Shown: positions 56,776-63,789 of the stretch, one piece after another | Layout of the letters: the number at the start of each line of letters is the position of its first letter | Numbering within the stretch: the stretch's first letter is position 1 | Source: Sinomonas sp. P10A9 | Lineage (GTDB): Bacteria; Actinomycetota; Actinomycetes; Actinomycetales; Micrococcaceae | Direction: 5' to 3' | Assembly (NCBI RefSeq): GCF_041022165.1 | Contig: NZ_CP163302.1 | Location: 62,001-126,000 of the forward strand | Length of the DNA stretch: 64,000 bases | The notes under the pieces: generated by a model | The model's input: only the letters and a program-made list of their open reading frames with translations | What the model was told of the DNA's origin: nothing | Databases searched by the model: none | Position numbers and translations under genes: made by a program

Positions 56776-57717
56776 CTATTCCGCGTGCGCGTCCAGCGCC
56801 CCGAGGAGCCGCTTGACCGAGCCGCCCAGGTTCCAGTCGGTGGCGAGGCGTTCGAGCGCGCGGCGCGCATCGCCGTCGGGCGCCCTGAGTCTGGCACCCG
56901 CCTCGGCGAGACTCGGCAGCTCGAGGTCGCGGACCACGTTCACGACGGCGGGCGCAACCTCCAGGTACGCGGCGGCCGTCGCGAGCTTCGCGCGCATGGG
57001 TCCAGGAACATCGCTGCCCGGATCTGCGGCCGCCTCGAGGAGTCCCTCCAGAGTCCCGTACCGCCCGAGCAGGGTCGCGGCGGATTTTTCGCCGATGCCG
57101 GCAACACCGGGCAGCCCGTCCGACGCGTCACCGCGCAGCGTCGCGTAGTCCGCGTACTGCTCGGGCAGCACGCGGTACTTGCCCACGACCACCGCGTCCG
57201 TCACCATCTCCAGATTCTTCATGCCCCGAGCGGTATAGATGACCCGAACATCCCGGGCATCGCTGACCATCTGGAACAGGTCTCGGTCTCCGGTCACAAT
57301 GTCGACGGGCACCGCGGCGTGGCTCGCGTACGTTCCGATGACGTCGTCGGCCTCGTGACCCCGAGCGCCGACGATCGCGATCCCGGCGAGCCCGAGCACA
57401 TGCCGGATGAGCGGCACCTGCGCCACGAGCCCCGCCGGGACGGTCTCAACGTCGGGCCCGCCCGCCACAAGGCGCTCCACCCGGTGCGCCTTGTAGGTCG
57501 GGATGAGCTCCACACGCCAGTGCGGGCGCCAGTCGTCGTCCCAGCAGGCCACGAGATGGGTGGGGCCGAACTCCCCTGTGAGCCGCGCGATCATGTCCAA
57601 CAGCCCGCGCACCGCGTTGACGGGCGTCCCGTCCGCGCGGGTGATGGATTCGGGGACGCCGTGGAAGGCGCGGAAGTACATTGACGCGGTGTCCAGCAGC
57701 ATGAGGCGGTCCGGCAT
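56776..57717 (-). CDS. 5'-3' exonuclease (Pol I-like N-terminal nuclease)
   Basis: This 313-residue flap/5'-3' exonuclease acts in RNA-primer removal or repair. The family aspartates appear in LMLLDTASMYFRAFHG (near 5-20), RGHEADDVIGTYA (near 119-131), VTGDRDLFQMV (near 138-148) and LRGDASDGLPGVAGIGEKSA (near 182-201, the HhH2 helix-hairpin-helix). ATG 57717 has AGGA about 9 bases upstream; a GTG 15 bases earlier is an alternative. It is monocistronic and convergent with the flavin reductase. It is a stand-alone protein, not fused to a polymerase. Confidence 0.9.
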   Translation of the reverse strand: MPDRLMLLDTASMYFRAFHGVPESITRADGTPVNAVRGLLDMIARLTGEFGPTHLVACWDDDWRPHWRVELIPTYKAHRVERLVAGGPDVETVPAGLVAQVPLIRHVLGLAGIAIVGARGHEADDVIGTYASHAAVPVDIVTGDRDLFQMVSDARDVRVIYTARGMKNLEMVTDAVVVGKYRVLPEQYADYATLRGDASDGLPGVAGIGEKSAATLLGRYGTLEGLLEAAADPGSDVPGPMRAKLATAAAYLEVAPAVVNVVRDLELPSLAEAGARLRAPDGDARRALERLATDWNLGGSVKRLLGALDAHAE

Positions 57718-57798
57718 GGTCCATCCTGACACGGCCGCCGCGCATCACGGTCCAGCGCCGCCTCAGCTCACGGTCCAGCACAGCGCGAGAGGCAGCGA

Positions 57799-58476
57799 TC
57801 AGTCGGAGAGTCGCCGCCCGATCACGCTCTCCTCGAACCCCTCCAGGAGCTCCCGCGGCGCGGGAAAGACCTCGACGGCCCCGGCATCCCGGAGCTCCGC
57901 CTCACTGTAGCCGCCGGACGCCAGCCCCACAGTCGGAATGTCCAGTGCGGCAGCGGCCTGGACGTCCCACACCGCGTCGCCCACGAACAGCACCTCGGAC
58001 GCCTCGAGTCCGCCGGCCTCCAGCGCCGCGATGAGGATGTCCGGCGCCGGCTTGGACTCCTCCGCGTCCGCGGAGCTGGTCGCAGCATCGATGAGACCGT
58101 CGGCGCCGATCACCGAGCGCAGCACCTCGAGGTCCTGCTGCCGGGCCGAGGACGCCAGCACCACCGTGAGCCCCTGTGCCTTGCAGCGCTCGAGGAGTCC
58201 CCGTGCGCCGTCGAACGGGCGCAGATGCGGCCAGAACGTTGAGAACACTGCACCGTGCGTGTCCAGGATCTGGGTGTCCTGGGACGAGTCCCGGCCGGGG
58301 CCAAGGAGACGTTCGACAATCTTCTGCCCGCCCATCCCGACCAGCCTGTGGATCTCGTTCATCCGCACGTCGTGCCCCAAGCGGCGGAAGCCATACCACC
58401 ACGCGAGCGTGTGGAAGTAGGTCGAATCGACGAGCGTGCCGTCCACGTCGAACAGGACTCCCCGAAGCCGCGTCAT
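57799..58476 (-). CDS. HAD family hydrolase
   Basis: This 225-residue phosphatase of the beta-phosphoglucomutase-like HAD group has DVDGTLVDSTYFH (residues 10-22, nucleophile D10 and D12), LASSARQQDLE near 107 (motif II), KPAPDILIAALE near 142 (motif III lysine), and VGDAVWDVQAAAA near 163 (motif IV aspartates). The acidic insertion between is the cap domain (about 20-85). It is full-length, while a near-identical paralogue at 62354-62881 is cut off after motif IV. The substrate is an unknown phosphomonoester. Confidence 0.9.
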   Translation of the reverse strand: MTRLRGVLFDVDGTLVDSTYFHTLAWWYGFRRLGHDVRMNEIHRLVGMGGQKIVERLLGPGRDSSQDTQILDTHGAVFSTFWPHLRPFDGARGLLERCKAQGLTVVLASSARQQDLEVLRSVIGADGLIDAATSSADAEESKPAPDILIAALEAGGLEASEVLFVGDAVWDVQAAAALDIPTVGLASGGYSEAELRDAGAVEVFPAPRELLEGFEESVIGRRLSD

Positions 58477-58549
58477 CTACCGCACCCGTTCACTGTTCAT
58501 GGAACGACTGCTACCCCGGACACCACTGCCTCAATCCAAGTCCCGGCGC

Positions 58550-60421
58550 TTACCCGAACGTGAAGGAGTAGAGCTCGACGCCGGCACTCGCCGTGACCTC
58601 GATGGTCCCCTCGCGCTGGGCCTGGCTGTCGTAGAGGACGTAGGAGCGAGGTGTGCCGCCGACCTCGACGGTCCGTTCGCCGTCCGGACCCTTCAGCGTG
58701 AGCGTCCCCGTCCCGCTGGCCACCGCCTGGACCTGCCGCGCATGGAAATTCAGCCGCACGGCCGGCGAGGCCGCAGCGCCGGGCGAGGCGCCGCCGTCGT
58801 TCGCGGAACCAGCGGTGATCTTCTGTGAGTCGAGGGTCCACGCGCCGGAGAGGGCAAACGAGTCCGCGGGCTGGCTGGCAGGGAAGGAGAACGTGCCCGG
58901 CCCGGAGCGGTACTGGCCCGCGCCCGAGTAGTTCACCTGCTTCGCAATGCCCAGGAACGTCTCCGGGGTGGTGCTGCCGGCCGCCGGCGCGGTGTCCTTG
59001 CCCTCGACCGGAGCAGGCAGGGCCACGCCCGGATGCGCGGCGGACAGCAACTGCCGCACGAGGTTCTCGGTGTTCTGGTAGCCGCCTTCGCCCTGCTGGA
59101 TGTGGCGGACGTTGCCGTCGGAGTCGATGAGGTATTGGGCCGGCCAGAAACGGTTCCGGTAGGCGGACCAGGTCGAGTACGCGTTGTCCATGGCTACGGG
59201 GTAGTCGATGCCGTGCTCCTTCACGCCGGCCTCGACGTTGCGCTGCTCCCGCTCGAACGCGTACTCCGGGGTGTGGACGCCGATCACCTCGAGCCCTGCT
59301 GCTTTGTAAGCGTCGTTGAGCTGGACGATGTGGGGGAGCGAGCGCTGGCAGTTGATGCACGAATAGGCCCAGAAGTCGATCAGCACCACCTTGCCGTGCA
59401 GCCCGGCGAGGGTCAGCGGGTCGGAGCCGATCCACGCCGTCTCCCCGCGGATCGCGGGCGCTGGCCCGCAGTCCTGCAGCTCCGCGGAGCCCTGGGTGCA
59501 GTTCGCGAGGCCGCGGTTCTCATCGGTGGGCGCCCCGCCGAGGTCCAGGGGCGTGCCTGCTGCGGGACGGAGCTGGTCCTGGAAGGACGCGGTGTAGTCG
59601 GGGATGAGCCGCTGGACGGCGGCGGGGAGGTCGAGGGCGAGGCCCGCCGCGAGGGCGATCATGAGCGCGCCGGCCGTGATGCGGATGCCTCGCTGGCGGC
59701 GCCGGAACGACTTGAGCCGCTCGGCAAGCCCGCGGCCGGCCAGTGCGAAGAAGAGGAGCGGCACCGAGACGCCGATCGCGAAGGCGAGCGTGAGCCCGAC
59801 CGTCTCCGGCCCGATCCGGCCCGTAGCGCCCGAGACCGTGATCGCCGCGAGGACCGGCCCGGCGCACGGCACGAACACGGCACCCAGGGCGAGGCCTAAG
59901 CCGAAGCCGCCGCGGCGCGCATCGACCTGTTTCTGCGGGATCCAGGAGAACGGCTTCTCGAGCCATTCTTCGACACGGGGCACCATGAGCCCGAGCCCCA
60001 CCGCCGCGAGCACCGCGATGCCGGTCCAGCGCAGCACGTCCTGGGGGAGCCCGAGGGTCGAGAGCAGCAGCGAGCCGAGGAGCGTGACCGCGCTGAAGCT
60101 CAGCACGAGCCCCGCGATCACCTGGTAGGGCCGCCACCGCGACGCCGCCCGCGCCGGCTGTGCCGCCTGTGCGCCGAGGTCACCGCGTGTGGCGCCGAGG
60201 TCACCGCGTGTGGCGCCGAGGTCACCCCGCGTGCGCTCGAGGTCACCCCGTGCGGCGCCGAGGTCACCCCGTGCGGCCACCGAAACCGGGGCGGACGACG
60301 GCGCCGCTCGGCGCGCGCTGTCGAGCCCGCCCGAGAAGAAGATCACCGGTAGAACCGGCAGGATGCAGGGCGAGATGCCCGTGATGAGACCGCCCAGCAG
60401 CCCGATGAGTATGACGTCCAT
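58550..60421 (-). CDS. dipZ: DipZ-type protein: CcdA membrane domain plus thioredoxin-like domain
   Basis: This 623-residue fusion reduces extracytoplasmic disulfides. The N-terminal CcdA-like domain has GISPCILPVLPVIFFS (residues 15-30, redox Cys19) and FVPCAGPVLAAITVSG (near 166), with six to eight helices to about 275. The extracytoplasmic part has the thioredoxin motif DFWAYSCINCQRSLPHIV (CxxC near 360) and a C-terminal beta-rich DipZ domain (about 490-623). A 34-residue RGDLGAT-type repeat (51-84) sits in the loop after helix 1. A CCAATCC-N15-GCGAAC element 8 bases before the ATG predicts a leaderless, ECF-sigma-driven transcript. Confidence 0.9.
   Translation of the reverse strand: MDVILIGLLGGLITGISPCILPVLPVIFFSGGLDSARRAAPSSAPVSVAARGDLGAARGDLERTRGDLGATRGDLGATRGDLGAQAAQPARAASRWRPYQVIAGLVLSFSAVTLLGSLLLSTLGLPQDVLRWTGIAVLAAVGLGLMVPRVEEWLEKPFSWIPQKQVDARRGGFGLGLALGAVFVPCAGPVLAAITVSGATGRIGPETVGLTLAFAIGVSVPLLFFALAGRGLAERLKSFRRRQRGIRITAGALMIALAAGLALDLPAAVQRLIPDYTASFQDQLRPAAGTPLDLGGAPTDENRGLANCTQGSAELQDCGPAPAIRGETAWIGSDPLTLAGLHGKVVLIDFWAYSCINCQRSLPHIVQLNDAYKAAGLEVIGVHTPEYAFEREQRNVEAGVKEHGIDYPVAMDNAYSTWSAYRNRFWPAQYLIDSDGNVRHIQQGEGGYQNTENLVRQLLSAAHPGVALPAPVEGKDTAPAAGSTTPETFLGIAKQVNYSGAGQYRSGPGTFSFPASQPADSFALSGAWTLDSQKITAGSANDGGASPGAAASPAVRLNFHARQVQAVASGTGTLTLKGPDGERTVEVGGTPRSYVLYDSQAQREGTIEVTASAGVELYSFTFG
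60167..60271 (-). repeat. 21-bp tandem repeat encoding RGDLGAT heptads within dipZ
   Basis: Five in-frame 21-bp units encode RGDLGAA, RGDLERT, RGDLGAT, RGDLGAT and RGDLGAQ. Units 3 and 4 are nearly identical at the DNA level (plus-strand GAGGTCACCGCGTGTGGCGC). Because the period is a multiple of three, unit gain or loss keeps the frame. The array lies in the loop between CcdA helices 1 and 2. Confidence 0.85.
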
Positions 60422-60428
60422 GCCGAGG

Positions 60429-60456
60429 GTTCGCAGCGGCGGGAGGCCCGGATTGG
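60429..60456 (-). promoter_or_regulatory. ECF-sigma-type promoter of dipZ
   Basis: On the minus strand, CCAATCC (60456-60450), a 15-base spacer and GCGAAC (60434-60429) lie 8 bases before the dipZ ATG, suggesting a leaderless mRNA. The elements match those upstream of the genes at 60666 and 63790. They resemble the mycobacterial SigK consensus as I recall it (CCATCC...CCGAAT). Confidence 0.62.
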
Positions 60457-60528
60457 GGCGCCCAGAGGGCAACGGCCCGCAACGAGGCACCTGCAGGGAG
60501 TCGCGCCCCGCCGTGCCTGCATCCATGG

Positions 60529-60588
60529 CAATCCGCACCAGCATCCTGCTCCGAACGGCCCAATCCGCACTCGTGTGCCGCTCCGAAC
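60529..60588 (+). promoter_or_regulatory. Tandem ECF-sigma-type promoters of the secreted-protein operon
   Basis: Two direct 32-bp-spaced copies each contain CAATCC, 16 bases, then CCGAAC: 60529-60534/60551-60556 and 60561-60566/60583-60588. A third CCAATCC (60598-60604) has no matching -10. The copies precede the secreted-protein ATG at 60666 by 77-110 bases. The duplication is visible directly; promoter function is inferred from the match to the other two sites. Confidence 0.6.
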
Positions 60589-60665
60589 AGCAGTCGTCCA
60601 ATCCCCGCAGCGGCCGAGAGGGCTGGACGGCTGGTTGGCGGCCGCTCATCTCAAGGAAGTGCATC

Positions 60666-61313
60666 ATGAGTTCACTCATTCGCATGGCACGGCCGGCCCT
60701 TCGGGTCTGGGCTGCTGTGCTTGCGGGGCTCGCCCTCGCCTTCGGCGGTGTGGCGGCGGCGGCCTTCGCCTCCGGATCCACCGTCCTGCCGGTCTCGAGC
60801 GCTAGGACACCGGCCTGGACCAACGGGCAGACCGTGACGGTCCAGTACGCCCAGAATTTCTTCTGCGACACGAGCGTCCCCGCCTCCGCGCCTTCCGGGT
60901 GTGAGGTGGGCACTGCCGCGAACACCGGACCGGTCGCCAACGCGGACCGCTCGGTCCTGTACGTGCTCGTGCCGCTCTTCGCGAACCCGAGTCCGGCGGC
61001 GATGTGCGCCGTCGCGAGCTGCCCCAACCACCCGCTCGACATCGACCTGTCCCGGATCGCCGGGGCCCTTGGCGCGTCTCCGGGAGCCGTGGCTTCGGTG
61101 CCGCTTCCAGCGCACAGCCACATCCTTGACGGCCCTGCCGGAGGCTGGTGGCAGATCAAGGTTGTCGCGGTGACCAACCAGGCGGCCTGGGCCCAGCTCG
61201 CGGCCGGCAAGTCGGAGACCACGATGAACGCATTGATCGCCACTCCGGGCAGCGGCGTGATTGGCCCAGTGCCCACCAACCTGTACCTGTTCTTCAACGT
61301 TGTGGGGAAGTGA
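60666..61313 (+). CDS. Hypothetical secreted protein
   Basis: This 215-residue protein starts with a basic N-region and a hydrophobic helix (RVWAAVLAGLALAFGGVAAAAFASG, of which only LAGLALAFGGVAAAAF need be noted), followed by a probable signal-peptidase site (AFA-SG) near 34, so it is probably exported. The mature part is beta-rich with three or four cysteines (FFCDTSVPASAPSGCEVG; MCAVASCPNH) that could form disulfides maintained by the adjacent DipZ. AAGGAAG precedes ATG 60666. It is behind tandem ECF-type promoters and in operon with a membrane protein 5 bases downstream. Family unknown. Confidence 0.75.
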   Translation: MSSLIRMARPALRVWAAVLAGLALAFGGVAAAAFASGSTVLPVSSARTPAWTNGQTVTVQYAQNFFCDTSVPASAPSGCEVGTAANTGPVANADRSVLYVLVPLFANPSPAAMCAVASCPNHPLDIDLSRIAGALGASPGAVASVPLPAHSHILDGPAGGWWQIKVVAVTNQAAWAQLAAGKSETTMNALIATPGSGVIGPVPTNLYLFFNVVGK

Positions 61314-61318
61314 GGAGG

Positions 61319-62338
61319 GTGACCTCCCACAGCTTCCTCTCGGTAGCCCGGGTGCGCCGGTTGGCGCACCCGGGCCTCCGGGCGAGCAGCCCGCTGTCGA
61401 CGACGATGGCGCTCGCCGCGCTCGTCGCGGCAGTGGCGGGCCTGCTGCTGCCCTGGGTGACCGTATTCCACGGATTCGCGCCCTTGAACGGCATCGCGGC
61501 CGGTGGTGGCACCTACGCCGGGCTGGCCACGGCGTCCGCCCTCCTGCTCCTTGCCGCGCACCGCTACGCGTGGGCTCCGGGCCGCTGGCTCGCACTGGCT
61601 GCTGCGTCGGCCGCGGTGGCAGGCTCTCTGTGGATCGCGCGGTCCGTGGCCGACTACGCTTCGGATCCGGGCCCCGCGGCGGCGCTGGCCTCGCCCGTCC
61701 CGGGGCCCGGCCCCTGGGTGCTCGCGGCAGGCGCGGCCCTCGTCGTGGTGGCAGTCTTCCTGCCGCTTCCACAGAACTCCCGCGGCGCGGGACTTGACCG
61801 CGCGGGACTCAACGGCGCGGGACTCGCCGGAAAAGGGAGAGCAGGCCTCGGCGCGAGGCTCGGACTCGGGGCGACGGCCTTCGTGGCCGGCTGGATCCAT
61901 CTGCTCCTCGTGCCCGAGCACTGGGGAGAGTCTGCGCTGCTTGGCGCAGGCTTCCTCGGCGCAGCGATCCTGCAGCTCGCCCTCGCGATCTCGGTCGTGG
62001 AGCGCCCTGGCCATGCCGCGCACCTCACGCTCGTGGTGCTCAACGTCGCGCTCGTCGGCGTGTGGCTCTATGCGGTGTTCGTGGGGCTTCCGCTCGGAGA
62101 CGCCCACGACCACGGTGGCGCGGCTGGGTGGTCGATCGGAGCGGGAGAGCCGATCGACACAGGCGCAGTCGTGACCAAGGTGGCCGAGATAGCCGGTGCA
62201 GTGTGGGCAGGCGTGCTGATCAGCCGTCCCGTCCGGCGGCCGCATGGCGCGGGACAGCAAGTGCAACGCGCCCGCCACAGGTTTGGCGGCGCGGCAGGGC
62301 TTCGGATCGGAGCCGGATCACGGGGCGGGGCGGCCTAG
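61319..62338 (+). CDS. Hypothetical multi-pass membrane protein
   Basis: This 339-residue protein has about seven hydrophobic helices (MALAALVAAVAGLLLPWVT, ATASALLLLAAHRY, LALAAASAAVAGSLWIA, VLAAGAALVVVAVFLPL, GLGATAFVAGWIHLLLV, LQLALAISVVERP, VVLNVALVGVWLYAVFVGL). A central Gly/Ala repeat (GAGLDRAGLNGAGLAGKG) and a His-containing DAHDHGG segment follow. GTG 61319 begins right after a GGAGG; an in-frame ATG at 61406 gives the first helix directly and may be the true start. It shares the tandem ECF promoters with the preceding gene. Function unknown; a copper- or metal-related role is only a thought from the histidines. Confidence 0.72.
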   Translation: MTSHSFLSVARVRRLAHPGLRASSPLSTTMALAALVAAVAGLLLPWVTVFHGFAPLNGIAAGGGTYAGLATASALLLLAAHRYAWAPGRWLALAAASAAVAGSLWIARSVADYASDPGPAAALASPVPGPGPWVLAAGAALVVVAVFLPLPQNSRGAGLDRAGLNGAGLAGKGRAGLGARLGLGATAFVAGWIHLLLVPEHWGESALLGAGFLGAAILQLALAISVVERPGHAAHLTLVVLNVALVGVWLYAVFVGLPLGDAHDHGGAAGWSIGAGEPIDTGAVVTKVAEIAGAVWAGVLISRPVRRPHGAGQQVQRARHRFGGAAGLRIGAGSRGGAA

Positions 62339-62353
62339 CCGGTCCCGAGCTGC

Positions 62354-62881
62354 CTACCGATGAGGCACGTCCCACACGGCGTCGCCGACGAACAAGGCCT
62401 CCGAGGCTTCCAGGCCCGTGGCCTTGAGCGCCACCACGAGGATGTCCGGTGCGGGCTTGGGCTCCTCCGCGTCCGCGGAGCTCGTGGCGGCGTCCACGAA
62501 CGCGTCGGCATCGATGACCGAGCGCAGCACGCTCAGGTCCTGTTCCCGTGCCGAAGAGGCCAGGACCACGCTGAGGCCCGCGTCCTCGTACCGCGCGAGG
62601 AGGTCGCGCGCGCCGTCGAACGGCCGCAGGTGCGGCCAGAACGTCGAGAACACCGCGGCGTGGGTGTCGAGGATCTCACTGTCCTGGGCCGTGTCCCGCT
62701 CCGCACCTAGCAGGTGCTCGACGATCTTCTGCCCACCCATTCCGACACGCCGGTGGATCTCGTTCATCCGCACGTCGTGCCCGAAGCGGCGGAACGCGTA
62801 CCACCACGTGAGGGTATGGAAGTACGTGGAGTCGACGAGCGTCCCATCCACGTCGAAAAGGATTCCGCGCAATGGTGACAC
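62354..62881 (-). pseudogene. Truncated paralogue of the HAD hydrolase
   Basis: This 175-residue ORF closely matches the HAD protein at 57799-58476 from MSPLRGILFDVDGTLVDSTY through LFVGDAVWDV, then ends PHR-stop, lacking about 50 C-terminal residues. The catalytic motifs I-IV are present (DVDGT, VLASSARE, KPAPD, VGDAVWD), so it might retain partial function, but the missing C-terminal helix and strand make stable folding doubtful. It is on the same strand 4 kb from the intact copy, a duplicated then truncated gene. I judge it a probable pseudogene. Confidence 0.7.
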
Positions 62882-62948
62882 GGGCTGCCTTCCGGTCTCG
62901 GGTGCGCCCAGCCTAAGTCAGCCTCCCAGGTCCGGCTAGCCTGAGGGG

Positions 62949-63674
62949 ATGGGGTGGCACATTGGAACGTCGGGCTGGAGCTACGACCACTGGGCGGATG
63001 CCCTGTACCCGCCGGGAACGCGTCCGGGGGACCGCCTCGGGATCTACACGAGCCGCTTCTCCACGGTGGAGCTCAACGCGAGCTTCTACCGGTGGCCGCG
63101 CACGACGGCGTTCGCGAGCTGGCGTCGTCGGCTCCCCGAGGGCTTCCTCATGTCGGTCAAGGCCCCCCGCGGGCTCACCCACGCCAAGCGGCTCTACGCC
63201 CCGGAGGCCTGGTCGGAGCGCATTGCGGAGTCGTGGCACGAGCTCGGTCCGCGCCGCGGCGTGCTCCTCGTCCAGCTCTCGCCGAACCACGCCCGCGACG
63301 ACGCCCGCCTCGACTGGTTCCTCGGCGCCCTGCCGCAATGGATCCAGGTTGCCGTCGAGCTCCGCCACCCGACCTGGCACGACGCGGCGGTCTTCGACAT
63401 CCTCCGGCGCCACGGCGCGGCCTACTGCATCATGAGCGGCGCCAACCTCCCGTGCATCCTGGAGGCGACCGCCCAGACCGTCTACGTCCGCCTGCACGGG
63501 CCAGACCACGACAACCTGTACGGCGGCTCCTACTCGGACGCGGACCTCGGCTGGTGGGCCGAGCGCATCCGCGAATGGGATCGGTCCGGCCACGAGGTCT
63601 ACGCCTACTTCAACAATGACGGCGAAGGCAACGCCGTGCGCAACGCCCTCACGCTGCGTGGGATGTTGGGCTGA
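62949..63674 (+). CDS. DUF72 domain-containing protein
   Basis: This 241-residue protein belongs to the DUF72 (YecE-like) family of TIM-barrel fold proteins of unknown function. Hallmarks are GTSGWSYDHWADALYPPG (residues 6-23), YTSRFSTVELNASFYRWP (near 33-50), VKAPRGLTHAKRL (near 70), LLVQLSPNH (near 105), VAVELRHPTWH (near 134) and the C-terminal YAYFNNDGEGNAVRNA (near 218). It is full-length and monocistronic. No role is established. Confidence 0.92.
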   Translation: MGWHIGTSGWSYDHWADALYPPGTRPGDRLGIYTSRFSTVELNASFYRWPRTTAFASWRRRLPEGFLMSVKAPRGLTHAKRLYAPEAWSERIAESWHELGPRRGVLLVQLSPNHARDDARLDWFLGALPQWIQVAVELRHPTWHDAAVFDILRRHGAAYCIMSGANLPCILEATAQTVYVRLHGPDHDNLYGGSYSDADLGWWAERIREWDRSGHEVYAYFNNDGEGNAVRNALTLRGMLG

Positions 63675-63724
63675 GGTTTCGACTCCGCTCAACCATCGGG
63701 TTTGGACTGCGCCCGACAACCATC

Positions 63725-63751
63725 CAATCCGTCCCCGCGACTGCTCCGAAG
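63725..63751 (+). promoter_or_regulatory. ECF-sigma-type promoter of the fasciclin-like lipoprotein
   Basis: CAATCC (63725-63730, preceded by C), a 15-base spacer and CCGAAG (63746-63751) lie 39 bases before ATG 63790, with the same elements as the dipZ and secreted-protein promoters. A CCATCC overlaps at 63720-63725 as an alternative -35. Confidence 0.6.
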
Positions 63752-63789
63752 AACCGGTGCAAGCCACCCGTGAAACAAGGAGTGAAGCC

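Noticed and set aside
60167..60271. CRISPR-like repeat array
   Set aside because: The 21-bp units are directly contiguous without spacers and are in frame in dipZ; it is a coding minisatellite.
58550..62278. A single 1242-codon open frame on the minus strand spanning dipZ and beyond
   Set aside because: Only the part from 60421 downwards codes for a recognisable protein (dipZ). Upstream of the ATG the frame is GC-rich readthrough antisense to two genes with their own promoters and ribosome sites.
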